DNA of 64,000 nucleotides from CAZTTH01 sp964615975. Lineage in GTDB: Bacteria; Verrucomicrobiota; Lentisphaeria; JABSQK01; JAJFLO01. A program made the position numbers and the translations under genes. The first letter of the stretch is position 1. Every line of letters starts with the position of its first letter. Below the pieces are notes generated by a model. It had not been told where the DNA came from. It did not search any database and saw nothing but the letters and a program-made list of their open reading frames with translations. The stretch is from the NCBI GenBank assembly GCA_964615975.1, contig CAZTTH010000010.1, positions 30,605-94,604 on the forward strand, read 5' to 3'. Positions 54,584 to 63,950 of the stretch are shown here, piece by piece.

Positions 54584-55001
54584 GATAAATTTGCAAGAAT
54601 AAACTCAGATAAAGTTGAAAACCAATCGGGGTGACGTTAGCTTGACTCCCACAATTTCACCCCATCAATATTTCCCCGACATACATTCGGGTTGTTCGTT
54701 ACGATCTATTTCGAACTTGAGAGTATTTTGGAGTTTCATATTGATGTTGCTCTTCATTCCATCTTAAATCAAATATAAACTAAAGTTTGAACTTCACAGA
54801 ACGGGAAACAAACACTGCATATATTTAATCTTGATGGAAAATGGCAAGATGCTCTAATGTTCTTGCTCAGTATGCAGACAAACTTAGGAAGCCATGGCTA
54901 TATGACTGGCACTAATCCAACATGATTCGACACGGCAAACCAATATACCATCAAGACAGCGATGAATAACAACTGATTTTACAATAAATTATCCCCAATA
55001 T
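54584..55001. other. Intergenic region upstream of pgi
   Basis: 418 AT-rich bases between the divergent ferredoxin-like and pgi genes, with both promoters expected here. I saw no RNA gene, no ORF with a family match and no clear promoter pair; a small hairpin (CCCGA...TCGGG, near 54675-54692) has no T-run. Confidence 0.5.
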
Positions 55002-56573
55002 ATGTCCGAATTTATCTCTCCACTTAACTTCACTGACGAAGGTTTCACACTAGATTTAAGCGCTTCGATGTTGACTCATGGTAATGTCAGACAATTGCAG
55101 CCTGAATTGGAAAAGGCACACCAGGAAATGATGGCATTAGAACAAGGCGCCATCAAAAATCCCGATGAACACCGCCAGGTCACCCATTTTACCGATCGTT
55201 TAACCTACGAACAATCCGCGGTCTATAAAGAAATAGAGGTTTTTTTTACCGACCTGAGCCAGGGAAAAATTACCGGAACCACCGGCTTGCCATTAGGCGC
55301 GGTGATATTCAATGGTATTGGCGGGTCCGCCCTCGGGCCACAACTGGCACAAATGGCATTGAATGGACCTTATTGGAACGAATTGACTCCGCCCCAAAGG
55401 CGACATTATCCCCGCATTTATTTTGTTGACAATACCGATCCGGCCGGACTTGTCGATATCCTTGCGGTCATTGACCCTGCGCAAACTCTCCTGGTCACGA
55501 TATCGAAATCCGGCGGCACTCAAGAGACCAAGAATAATGCCCGCACCTTGGAAAAACTCTATCGCGAACAATACCATCTCGATTTCGCCCATCATGCCGC
55601 CGCCATTACCATGACCGGGAGCGAGTTGGATCGCGAAGCGCGTGAGATGAATTGGCTGGCCATCTGGCCGATGGCCGATTCGATTGGCGGACGTACCAGC
55701 ATCACCGCGGTGGTTGGCCATGCTCCTGCCGCCGCGGGCGGCATTGATTTCTCTTCTTTTCTCGATGGCGCCCGAAAAATGGATGAATGGACCCGTGAAC
55801 CTGAGACGGTGAAAAATCCCGCCTATTTATTGGCAATACTGTGGTATGTGATGGGAAATGGCAAAGGCGATAAAAACATGGTGATTCTACCCTATTCCGA
55901 CCGCCTGGTGTTGTTATCGCGTTATCTGCAACAATTGGTGATGGAAAGCCTGGGCAAGGAATTTGATCTCCGATCGCGCCCGGTCTATCAGGGGCTTAGT
56001 GTATTTGGCAACAAGGGCGGGACTGATGCTCATGCCTTTGTTCAACAACTTCACGATGGACGCAATGATTTTTTCGTGACCTTCATTGAGATTCTCGAAG
56101 ACTCCCGGCAATTTCTCCTGGATCGCAATCTCACCATGGGCGATTACCTGCATAACTTCCGTCAGGGTTTGGCAAATGCCCTGTCCGTGCGCAAGCGCAG
56201 TGTATCAACAATCACTTTGGAACGCCTGACGCCACGCACGCTGGGCATGATCATCGCCCTGTTCGAACGAGCGGTTGCCTTCTACGCAGAATTAATTGGC
56301 ATCAATGCCTTCCATCAACCCGGCGTGCAAGCTTATAAAAAAGCCGCGGATAAACTCAATGAATTGAACCTGAAGCTGCAGAATTTCGTCGCCACCCATC
56401 CCGGCTTCAGTGGCGCTGCTTGCGATTACGCGGCAGCCTTGGACAGCAAAAATGGCAATCCTGATGATATCGCCGGCATTTTAGCCAAATTCACCCTGAA
56501 TCAGCGGGTCTTTAATTCGCACCGACTTACCCGTCGACTGGTTGATGGGGAGTGGCATTATACCATTTCATGA
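55002..56573 (+). CDS. pgi: Glucose-6-phosphate isomerase
   Basis: Interconverts glucose-6-phosphate and fructose-6-phosphate, 523 residues. Phosphoglucose isomerase motifs are present: FNGIGGSALGPQLAQMALNG, VTISKSGGTQETKNN (the SxSGxTxET phosphate loop), NKGGTDAHAFVQQLHDGRND (catalytic His and the Glu of the central domain) and GINAFHQPGVQAYKK near the C-terminus, carrying the final catalytic Lys. The ATG at 55002 follows a long AT-rich leader. Followed by trpS after 76 bases, probably unrelated in function. Confidence 0.95.
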   Translation: MSEFISPLNFTDEGFTLDLSASMLTHGNVRQLQPELEKAHQEMMALEQGAIKNPDEHRQVTHFTDRLTYEQSAVYKEIEVFFTDLSQGKITGTTGLPLGAVIFNGIGGSALGPQLAQMALNGPYWNELTPPQRRHYPRIYFVDNTDPAGLVDILAVIDPAQTLLVTISKSGGTQETKNNARTLEKLYREQYHLDFAHHAAAITMTGSELDREAREMNWLAIWPMADSIGGRTSITAVVGHAPAAAGGIDFSSFLDGARKMDEWTREPETVKNPAYLLAILWYVMGNGKGDKNMVILPYSDRLVLLSRYLQQLVMESLGKEFDLRSRPVYQGLSVFGNKGGTDAHAFVQQLHDGRNDFFVTFIEILEDSRQFLLDRNLTMGDYLHNFRQGLANALSVRKRSVSTITLERLTPRTLGMIIALFERAVAFYAELIGINAFHQPGVQAYKKAADKLNELNLKLQNFVATHPGFSGAACDYAAALDSKNGNPDDIAGILAKFTLNQRVFNSHRLTRRLVDGEWHYTIS

Positions 56574-56649
56574 TTGGTTATGACCGCGGTACCAACTGCA
56601 TGATTTCTCTTTTCACAGGCAATTAATCATCCACTAATTTTTCAATTTT

Positions 56650-57615
56650 ATGCGTATTCTTTCCGGCATCCAACCGTCAGGCGCCCTTCATATCGGCAAT
56701 TATTTCGGCATGATGAGGCCGAGCCTGGAACTTCAGAACAAGGGAGAATTACTCCTCTTTATCGCGGATTATCATGCCTTGACCCAGCAGCCTGAACCTC
56801 AATTACTGCAGGCGCGAATACAGGATGTCGCTCTTGATTTTCTCGCGTGCGGTCTGGATCCGGAAAAAACCATATTTTTCCGCCAATCCAAGGTGCCGGA
56901 GGTGACCGAATTGGCATGGATACTGGGGGCATCGGCCACGGTCGGTCTGTTGGAACGCTGCCACAGTTACAAGGACAAGATCACTCAGGGAATCACGCCC
57001 AATTTCGCCTTGTTTTCATATCCTGTTTTAATGGCGGCTGATATTTTACTTTACCAGGCGCATCTGGTGCCCGTGGGCAAGGATCAAAAACAGCATCTCG
57101 AAGTCACCCGCGATATCGCCATTCGTTTTAACAACCGTTATGGCAGCATTCTGACCATCCCCAAAGAGTTGATTCAGGAACAGGTGGCGGTTATTCCCGG
57201 GGTTGATGGCCAGAAAATGTCAAAAAGTTATGACAACACCATCGAGTTATTTGGCAATGAGAAGGAAATGCGCAGTAAAATCATGAAAATTGTTACCGAT
57301 TCCACTCCTCTGGAAGCGCCGAAAAATCCTGATACATGTAATGTCTTCGCGCTCTACAAACTCTTTGCTGCCGATGCGGACGCGATGGCAATGCGCCAAC
57401 GTTATCAAAGCGGAGGAATGGGATACGGTCACGCCAAACTTGCATTATTTGAAATCTACTGGGAATATTTTCGTCACATGCGTGAGAAGCGCATCGAACT
57501 CACCAAAAATCTGGATTATGTGCAACGGATACTCAGTGATGGCGATCTGCGGGCGCGCGCCATCGCCATGGATTCCATGAAGCAAATAAAAAATGCCATC
57601 GGCATTGGATCATAA
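56650..57615 (+). CDS. trpS: Tryptophanyl-tRNA synthetase
   Basis: Charges tRNA-Trp. The 321-residue class I synthetase has the HIGH-type motif GALHIGNYFGMM and the KMSKS motif in DGQKMSKSYDNTIEL, plus LFSYPVLMAADILLYQAHLV and QKQHLEVTRDIA. Length is close to the bacterial norm of about 330. ATG at 56650. It ends before a 425-base non-coding stretch that holds the second copy of the dispersed repeat. Confidence 0.95.
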   Translation: MRILSGIQPSGALHIGNYFGMMRPSLELQNKGELLLFIADYHALTQQPEPQLLQARIQDVALDFLACGLDPEKTIFFRQSKVPEVTELAWILGASATVGLLERCHSYKDKITQGITPNFALFSYPVLMAADILLYQAHLVPVGKDQKQHLEVTRDIAIRFNNRYGSILTIPKELIQEQVAVIPGVDGQKMSKSYDNTIELFGNEKEMRSKIMKIVTDSTPLEAPKNPDTCNVFALYKLFAADADAMAMRQRYQSGGMGYGHAKLALFEIYWEYFRHMREKRIELTKNLDYVQRILSDGDLRARAIAMDSMKQIKNAIGIGS

Positions 57616-58040
57616 GAGGTCTCAAGAATCCCAAAACCGGCCATCGAGGATTGCCATGAAGGTAGTTAAACTGCAAGCCGTCGAAATTTTGAACGCCGCC
57701 ATTCCCACCAGGCTGGCAATTGCGCAATTTTATTATCAAACCTGATCGTGTTCAGTATATCCTGAGCTGATGACATCGTGAACGGGACAAAATAAAGTGG
57801 CGCGCATTTGTTGTATTTGACCGGGGGTGAAGATTTAGTCGCAGTAAAATTATCATGCCAGTTGAATAGTCCCGGAGGTCAGGTTATTATTTCCTACCGA
57901 TTTGAAAGTGATCCTTATAGTTGGATTGGATTGATTGGTATAATCGTCGCGGAGCGCATGCGAATGAGTTCACCCTCGCCTGTCAGATGTAACGATCACA
58001 GGAAATATTACTAACCTACAATCTAATAGTGCCTTTAAGA
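57616..58040. other. Intergenic region between trpS and the kinase gene
   Basis: 425 bases without a supportable gene. It holds the second dispersed-repeat copy (57670-57723). A frame from a TTG at 57808 to 58014 has no ribosome-binding site or recognisable sequence and I do not call it. The promoter of the kinase gene should lie here. Confidence 0.5.
57670..57723 (+). repeat. Intergenic dispersed repeat, copy 2
   Basis: Aligned without gaps to 36607-36660, 45 of 54 identical by my count. Same orientation on the plus strand, in both cases starting shortly after the stop of a plus-strand gene (1 base and 54 bases). No inverted-repeat ends are obvious. Confidence 0.6.
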
Positions 58041-60899
58041 ATGCCTGAATCTGAACAACCTGCTTCATTCCCCAAGGGGTCGCCGACAAGTTCCCTTACC
58101 AGCTCGATCGTTTACGACCGCAACCCTGCAATCGATACCATTTCGCACCGCTATCAGTTCATCAGAGAAATGGGTCATGGTTCGACCGGGATGGTCTACC
58201 TGGCACAGGATCAAAAACTCAATCGCTATGTGGCCATCAAGAGATTGACCTTTCAATCCGGCAGCCGCACCATCATCCAAAAGCGCTTTCTTAGAGAAGC
58301 CCAGACGATTGCTTCACTTGGACATATCCATATCGTCAATATTTTTGATATTGGCAAAGATGAAAACGGCTATTATATCGTCATGGAATATGTCTCCGGC
58401 CCCCAGATCTCCGAGGAATTCATGGATCAGACACCACCACCAGCCGTTTCCTTGCAAAACTATGTCCGGCACAAGGGAACAATGAACCAACAGGAAGCGA
58501 TCGCGCTGATCTTAAAGGTATGCACGGCCATGGAATACGCTCATAACCGCAATATCATCCACCGGGATATCAAACCATCGAATATCCTGTTAACCGATAT
58601 CTATGATCCCAAAATTGTTGACTTCGGTTTGGCACGACCGATAAACACCGGTGAATCGCAACTCATCAGCCTACATGGCGGTGAAATCCCGATTAACACG
58701 GACTATGTGGCGCCGGAGCTGTGGGCCGGTGATTCCCATGATATCGACGCTCGGGTTGATGTGTATTCGATCGCCGGTGTCTTGTGGTTTCTGATCTCCG
58801 GTGAAATTCCAAAAAATTTTAAGCCCGCGGCGATTTCAGAAGGCCTGCAAAAAATACTGATCAAAGCGTTGGCACAGAAACGCAACGACAGACAGGTGAC
58901 GATTAAGGAACTCGCCGATCAACTGCGTAGCTATCTGAAATTAAACGCGACCAGTATCCACGATGTGGCAAATGATCAGAAACCGGGAATACGCACCACC
59001 GACATGTGGAAATGCCCCGAGTGCACGAAAATGAACCCGGATAACGCGAAATATTGTATCAAATGTGGTTCCTATGGAATGGAACTGTGCCCGATCTGCG
59101 AATCCGAAATTCGTTGCGGCACCCAATTCTGCCCCAATTGCGGTATTGATGTCAAGCGCGCGGAAACCGCCTCCACCTTTATTGTCAATGCCAAAAACCA
59201 AGCCGCCTTCAAGGAATATGAAGCGGCGTTGAATTCAATCAAGGATTTGGATACACGCCATCATCCGGAATTGGTAAACCTCGCCAAGGAATGGCGGCAA
59301 TTGGTCTTACAACGACGCAATCTGCTCACGGATCTGGATTCCTGTATCCGGGTCTACAATTTAGAAAAGGCGGCAAAAATTTACAATGAATTAAAAGTCA
59401 TGGTGCCCGAAGAATGTCTCTCCGAAAGCCCTGATTTCGACATGGTGGTTAAGTTTTCTTCGCTGGCCAATGAGTTTATCGAAATGTTGCGTGAATCCGC
59501 AACCCGCGCGCAAAACGATTATAATCTCGATAAATTCACCGCAGCCATTGCCTTGCTGAATGAAGTATGCGGCGCCGAATCTTGTCAGGCGATTAATCAA
59601 GCGTTGAGCAATATCAACACGGAATTGAATAATCTTGTCACCAAGGCAGGTCTGGCTCTCGGAATGAATTGTATCTCTCGCGCCTTGGACATCGTCCTCT
59701 CGGCAACCCCGTGGAAGGGGGGCGAATTGGGTCAGCGCCGCAATCGCATGGTGGCGCGCTGCGAAGATTTGATCAAGGATCGCGAGCAACTCGTCGATAA
59801 CCTGGAAGAATCCCTGCGCAAAGGGCAATATTCCGAGGCGGTTCAATTTATTCGCAAGACCACCCAATTCCGCCTTCCCCCCAATTACAGTGAAATGGAA
59901 CCGGATCATGACGATCTGGCCGCTCATGAAAGGATTGTCCAGGTTGATAAGATATTGCAGCAGAAATTCGAAAGCGTCATCCCAAGCTGGATCGAAAAAG
60001 ACAATTGGACTGATATAAAAAATGCACTCACAGTGCTGCGCGGAGACGATGCGACTTGGAAAAAAATGTGTGACGACCTGCGCAATCGTGTCAATAAAAA
60101 AATCGCCGCGCGTTATAATGATGCAGTGCAAATGGAAGGGCGTGGGCGGCTGAATCAGGCGGAAAAATTATGGAATATTTTCTTGTCTTGTCCCGAGGAG
60201 TTGGTGCCTGTTCATTTATGGCAATACGCGGAAGAATTTTATAAACGTCGGGCCATTGTGATCCAATCGCGTATGAATCGATTAATCAAACGCCTGGCCA
60301 TTGTCCTTTGGGTGACCTGGGCATGGCCATTGTGGAAATTGCTTTACCATATGGTAATGCGAGATCTCGGTCAATCGATCAAACATGTCATCCTGCCAGG
60401 ATCGGTAAATCTTGTTCTCTTTCTTGTGGGAACAATCGTCCTCTTTAATAAAAAATTGATTCGCGCCGAACTGCAACATGATTCCGAATATAAACCCAAA
60501 CGGGTTAATCTCCTCTTTTTTCTGATGGCTCTCTCGCCGCTCTCCTACGGGTTACATCAAATCTTTTCCTTGATTACCGAAATATTTGTTCCTGGTTTCC
60601 CCGGCTACCTTGCCTATGTGGCAGTAACCCTGGTCTGGTTGACCATCGATTTATTTCGTCGCTATGCCTGGCAATTTCCGGGTGCGTTCAGCCTCACCAT
60701 CTCCTGGGTGATTTTGTCAACCATAGCGGTAGCAAGTCATAAGTTTCATTTGCCCAATTATTACTTCTGGCCAGGATTTTGCCTGCTTCATGGGTTAAGC
60801 TTTTTATCTTTGCTATATTTCGAAAACAAGCAAAAAGAAAAGCTGAAAGCGGTTGAATCTCCCGCGCCCGCTCCTGCCATAGAAGATATCGATATATGA
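58041..60899 (+). CDS. Membrane Ser/Thr protein kinase with zinc ribbons
   Basis: A 952-residue Hanks-type kinase (ATG at 58041; a GTG four codons earlier is possible). The kinase domain (about 30-300) has the glycine loop MGHGSTGMVYLA, the VAIKRL lysine, HRDIKPSNILL, DFGLARP and APELWAGDSHD, so all catalytic residues are present. Two C4 zinc-ribbon pairs follow (about 322-375: CPECTKMN, CIKCGSYG, CPICESEI, CPNCGIDV). Then comes a long helical region (about 380-735) and about six membrane helices at the C-terminus (about 735-930). Unlike PASTA kinases the receptor part is not periplasmic: helices come last, so kinase, zinc ribbons and helices are all on one side. It lies alone; the target is unknown. 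Confidence 0.87.
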   Translation: MPESEQPASFPKGSPTSSLTSSIVYDRNPAIDTISHRYQFIREMGHGSTGMVYLAQDQKLNRYVAIKRLTFQSGSRTIIQKRFLREAQTIASLGHIHIVNIFDIGKDENGYYIVMEYVSGPQISEEFMDQTPPPAVSLQNYVRHKGTMNQQEAIALILKVCTAMEYAHNRNIIHRDIKPSNILLTDIYDPKIVDFGLARPINTGESQLISLHGGEIPINTDYVAPELWAGDSHDIDARVDVYSIAGVLWFLISGEIPKNFKPAAISEGLQKILIKALAQKRNDRQVTIKELADQLRSYLKLNATSIHDVANDQKPGIRTTDMWKCPECTKMNPDNAKYCIKCGSYGMELCPICESEIRCGTQFCPNCGIDVKRAETASTFIVNAKNQAAFKEYEAALNSIKDLDTRHHPELVNLAKEWRQLVLQRRNLLTDLDSCIRVYNLEKAAKIYNELKVMVPEECLSESPDFDMVVKFSSLANEFIEMLRESATRAQNDYNLDKFTAAIALLNEVCGAESCQAINQALSNINTELNNLVTKAGLALGMNCISRALDIVLSATPWKGGELGQRRNRMVARCEDLIKDREQLVDNLEESLRKGQYSEAVQFIRKTTQFRLPPNYSEMEPDHDDLAAHERIVQVDKILQQKFESVIPSWIEKDNWTDIKNALTVLRGDDATWKKMCDDLRNRVNKKIAARYNDAVQMEGRGRLNQAEKLWNIFLSCPEELVPVHLWQYAEEFYKRRAIVIQSRMNRLIKRLAIVLWVTWAWPLWKLLYHMVMRDLGQSIKHVILPGSVNLVLFLVGTIVLFNKKLIRAELQHDSEYKPKRVNLLFFLMALSPLSYGLHQIFSLITEIFVPGFPGYLAYVAVTLVWLTIDLFRRYAWQFPGAFSLTISWVILSTIAVASHKFHLPNYYFWPGFCLLHGLSFLSLLYFENKQKEKLKAVESPAPAPAIEDIDI

Positions 60900-61093
60900 C
60901 CTGGATTCATGATGCCTGATAAATCCCCGGTTCTGATACCTGACGAAAGTTGCTTTATTAGCCGATAAACTATCGCATCCATGAATTTAACCCGGTTATA
61001 GCGCTAACGATGACGCAAACACAAGAGGTCATCTCGAGGTTGTAACCAGGAAAATAAACTCCCAATCTTCAGGCCATCAGGCGTGGGTTTAAT

Positions 61094-62623
61094 ATGAATA
61101 AAAGTATCGCGATTCGCATGATGAAAAAAATTCAACCCTTCAAGTGGCTTCACATCTTTATTACCCTGCAAATAATGGGGGTGACAATTGTATTTCCATG
61201 GTCTTCTCTTGCCGCCGAAAAATCCCCTCAAGTCCTGGTTTTACCCCTCAAGGGTGAGATCAATAAAGCACAGTTGTTCTTCCTCCGTCGCGGTCTGCAA
61301 TTGGCACAGGGCACAGATGAAATCAAGGCGGTGGTCATCGACATGGATACCCCCGGTGGAATGTTGCAGGTGACCGAAGAAATCATCGCCTGGATGCGGA
61401 TCGTCAGTGCCGCGCACAAGCCCATATTCAGCTATGTCAATGCGCATGCCCAAAGCGCCGGAGCCATTGTCTGCCTGGCTTCAGATGCGATATTCATGGC
61501 GCCGGGAAGTCGGATTGGCAGTGCCGCGCCGATCATGGTTACGCCCACCGGGGGAGTGCAGGAAATGTCCGATGATATAAAAGAAAAAATTCTCTCGGAT
61601 ATCCGCTCACTGGTTCGCGGACTGGCCCAGGAAAAAGGATATTTACCGGATCTGGCGATGAAAATGGTGGATAAAAATGTCGAATTCGCCATCGGCGATC
61701 GCGTCATCTGCCCACAGGGTCAATTGCTCAATTTGACCGCGGAAGAAGCAATAGAAATCATCCCGCCGCTCCAACATCCGCTGTTGGCCACGGCGATCGT
61801 AAAGACAATTCCTGAATTGCTCGCCAACCGCCAATTGGGTCAATATCAGATCAAAACCTTTACCCCCCATAGCGCCGAAAAGCTGGCATATTGGATCACG
61901 CTGCTCTCACCCCTGCTCATGGCAGCGGCAGCAATTGGCATCTACATCGAGTTTAAAACTCCCGGATTCGGACTACCCGGTATAATCGGATCGATATCCC
62001 TGGTGTTGTTTCTTTTTGGTCATTACATCGCAGGTTTGGCTGGCAAGGAAGATATATTTCTTGTCGTTACCGGCATTCTGCTGCTTCTCGTTGAGGCATT
62101 TATTCTTCCGGGATTTGGGATTTGGGGCATCCTGGGCATTGCCGCGTTGTTAGGCGGAATGATCATGGCAATGATACCCTTGTTCCCCAAAGTTCCCAAT
62201 CTCCCTTCCGATATCATCTCCCCTTATGGAAATATGGAAATCTATCTCAATAACGCCCTGATAAACCTGTTGCTGACGATTACTATTTCCGGGGTTGTCA
62301 TTTATCTGCTGGCTAAATTTTTACCTAAAACCAAATTTTATGGAAGTCTGGTATTATTGAATTCTGAAACCGCAGTGGCGGGCTATATCGCCACCAATAT
62401 CGAGGAAAATATGAAGTTGATCGGGAAGATTGGGGTGGCGCTGACCACTCTGCGTCCGGCCGGTTTGATTGATATTGACGGCAATCGCATCGATGTCATC
62501 AGTAATGGTGATTATATTGATGAAGGCGAAAAGGTGGAAGTGTTAAAAGTCGATGGTCCAAGCATTATCGTGGGAAAATGGCTCGATCCTGCAGGCGCCG
62601 CTGGGGTAAAACCGTCTCCCTGA
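61094..62623 (+). CDS. Long NfeD-type membrane serine protease
   Basis: A 509-residue NfeD protein: signal anchor (about 18-40), ClpP-like protease domain (45-225), membrane helices (about 265-430) and a C-terminal NfeD OB-fold domain (about 440-505: GKIGVALTTLRPAGLIDIDG). The catalytic dyad appears as Ser121 in HAQSAGAIV and Lys163 in DDIKEKILSDI, by comparison with the archaeal 1510-N protease family. Known members cleave the C-terminus of a slipin/stomatin partner; no slipin gene is adjacent. ATG at 61094 follows a leader with no strong ribosome-binding site. Confidence 0.88.
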   Translation: MNKSIAIRMMKKIQPFKWLHIFITLQIMGVTIVFPWSSLAAEKSPQVLVLPLKGEINKAQLFFLRRGLQLAQGTDEIKAVVIDMDTPGGMLQVTEEIIAWMRIVSAAHKPIFSYVNAHAQSAGAIVCLASDAIFMAPGSRIGSAAPIMVTPTGGVQEMSDDIKEKILSDIRSLVRGLAQEKGYLPDLAMKMVDKNVEFAIGDRVICPQGQLLNLTAEEAIEIIPPLQHPLLATAIVKTIPELLANRQLGQYQIKTFTPHSAEKLAYWITLLSPLLMAAAAIGIYIEFKTPGFGLPGIIGSISLVLFLFGHYIAGLAGKEDIFLVVTGILLLLVEAFILPGFGIWGILGIAALLGGMIMAMIPLFPKVPNLPSDIISPYGNMEIYLNNALINLLLTITISGVVIYLLAKFLPKTKFYGSLVLLNSETAVAGYIATNIEENMKLIGKIGVALTTLRPAGLIDIDGNRIDVISNGDYIDEGEKVEVLKVDGPSIIVGKWLDPAGAAGVKPSP

Positions 62624-62729
62624 AAACCGAAGACCAGGAATGAGAGTCATCTTCCATCATGGAATTATCGCGGCATCAAACAGGCGTATTCCATAACCCA
62701 TTGCTTAACATTATAACAGACCATTTCAC

Positions 62730-63353
62730 ATGATTGCCATTATCGATTACAAAGCGGGAAATTTAACCAGCGTCCTGCTGGCATGCGAATACCTGGGCTA
62801 TATGGCGAAAGTAACCAGCGACCCCAATGAAATTCTAGTTGCGGAGCGGGTCATCTTTCCTGGCGACGGCGCCGCCCGTTCCGCCATGACCCATCTCCGC
62901 GACCTGGGATTGGAGGCGCCATTGCGTGACTACGCCGCAAGCGGTTTGCCCTTCTTGGGAATCTGTCTTGGCACTCAGATCATACTCGAATATTCTGACG
63001 AAAATGAGGGCGTTGATTGTCTCGGCCTGCTGCCGGGAACGGTTAAACGATTTCAGACCGACAATCATTACATAAAAATCCCGCAGATGGGTTGGAATAC
63101 CGTCCGCTTCATGGTCAACCATCCCTTATTTTCCGGGATTGAGGACAACAGTGAATTCTATTTCATTCACAGCTATTATCCGGCGCCGTCCAACCCCACC
63201 GATATCTGGGGCGAGACGGAATATGCCGGGGTTAAATTCGCCGCGATTATGGGGCGAGGCAATGTCTGCGCCACCCAGTTTCATCCGGAACGATCCGGCC
63301 GAATCGGCTTGCAATTATTGAAAAATTTCCTCCAGTGGGACGGCCGCAGTTAA
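62730..63353 (+). CDS. hisH: Imidazole glycerol phosphate synthase, glutaminase subunit
   Basis: Class I glutamine amidotransferase subunit that supplies ammonia to HisF in histidine synthesis, 207 residues. The catalytic triad is visible: Cys in FLGICLGTQ, His and Glu in QFHPERSG. Further family sites are MIAIIDYKAGNLTSV, IFPGDGAARSAM (normally LPGVGAF) and FYFIHSYY. hisF and hisA are not adjacent, so either the his genes are scattered or this belongs to a HisH/HisF-like pair for another amidotransfer. It starts 106 bases after nfeD. Confidence 0.9.
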   Translation: MIAIIDYKAGNLTSVLLACEYLGYMAKVTSDPNEILVAERVIFPGDGAARSAMTHLRDLGLEAPLRDYAASGLPFLGICLGTQIILEYSDENEGVDCLGLLPGTVKRFQTDNHYIKIPQMGWNTVRFMVNHPLFSGIEDNSEFYFIHSYYPAPSNPTDIWGETEYAGVKFAAIMGRGNVCATQFHPERSGRIGLQLLKNFLQWDGRS

Positions 63354-63509
63354 CCTGAAATTATATTCCTGCGTGCCTGATTATGCGTCACGATATCCAT
63401 CAGTGAATTTCCCTGGGCAGAGGTGCATCCGCAGGGAATTTCCCAATCGTGCGATCAGAATATCGGTTGGTGACAATCGCTGCTCACAATCTTTATCACA
63501 TGACATGGG

Positions 63510-63950
63510 TCACTCAGAGATGAAATCATGGTGCCCCTGACACCATTGCCGCACCTGATGCTGGATGTTATCACGGATCTCACGAATCCGGTTTAGTCGC
63601 TCATCGCGCTCCCCGGTGACCGCGGATGGATCAGGAAATCCCCAGTGAAGCCGTTGTGCCCTTCCCGGAAATACCGGACACCGTTCGGCATTCGCCTCAT
63701 CACACACAGTGATGACATAATCAAAGACCCGATCACTTCTCATCATGTCAAAAACACTTTTGGTTTTCTGCCGCGAAATATCGATCCCGATTTCCTGCAT
63801 GACTTCGATGACCCAGGGGTTAAGTTTCCCGGGTTCCAGCCCAGCGCTATGAGCAGTAAAAAAACGCGCATAATCATGATTCATAAACGCCTCAGCCATC
63901 TGACTGCGAGCGCTGTTATGAATACAGACAAAAAGGACTTTTTTCATCAT
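63510..63950 (-). CDS. arsC: Arsenate reductase, LMW protein-tyrosine-phosphatase fold
   Basis: Reduces arsenate to arsenite using thioredoxin-type electrons. I use the ATG at 63950 (MMKKVLFVCIHNSARSQMAE) rather than a GTG ten codons upstream; 146 residues. The P-loop CIHNSARS (C-x5-R) and the second redox pair in VCDEANAERCPVFPG are present, which together with the tryptophan-rich tail fit the thioredoxin-coupled ArsC family more than a plain tyrosine phosphatase. FPDPSAVTGERDERL is the usual substrate loop. No arsR or arsB lies nearby in the window. Confidence 0.9.
   Translation of the reverse strand: MMKKVLFVCIHNSARSQMAEAFMNHDYARFFTAHSAGLEPGKLNPWVIEVMQEIGIDISRQKTKSVFDMMRSDRVFDYVITVCDEANAERCPVFPGRAQRLHWGFPDPSAVTGERDERLNRIREIRDNIQHQVRQWCQGHHDFISE

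Noticed and set aside
57808..58014. A 68-codon plus-strand frame between trpS and the kinase gene
   Set aside because: Starts with TTG, no ribosome-binding site, no recognisable sequence, and not conserved by any evidence I have.
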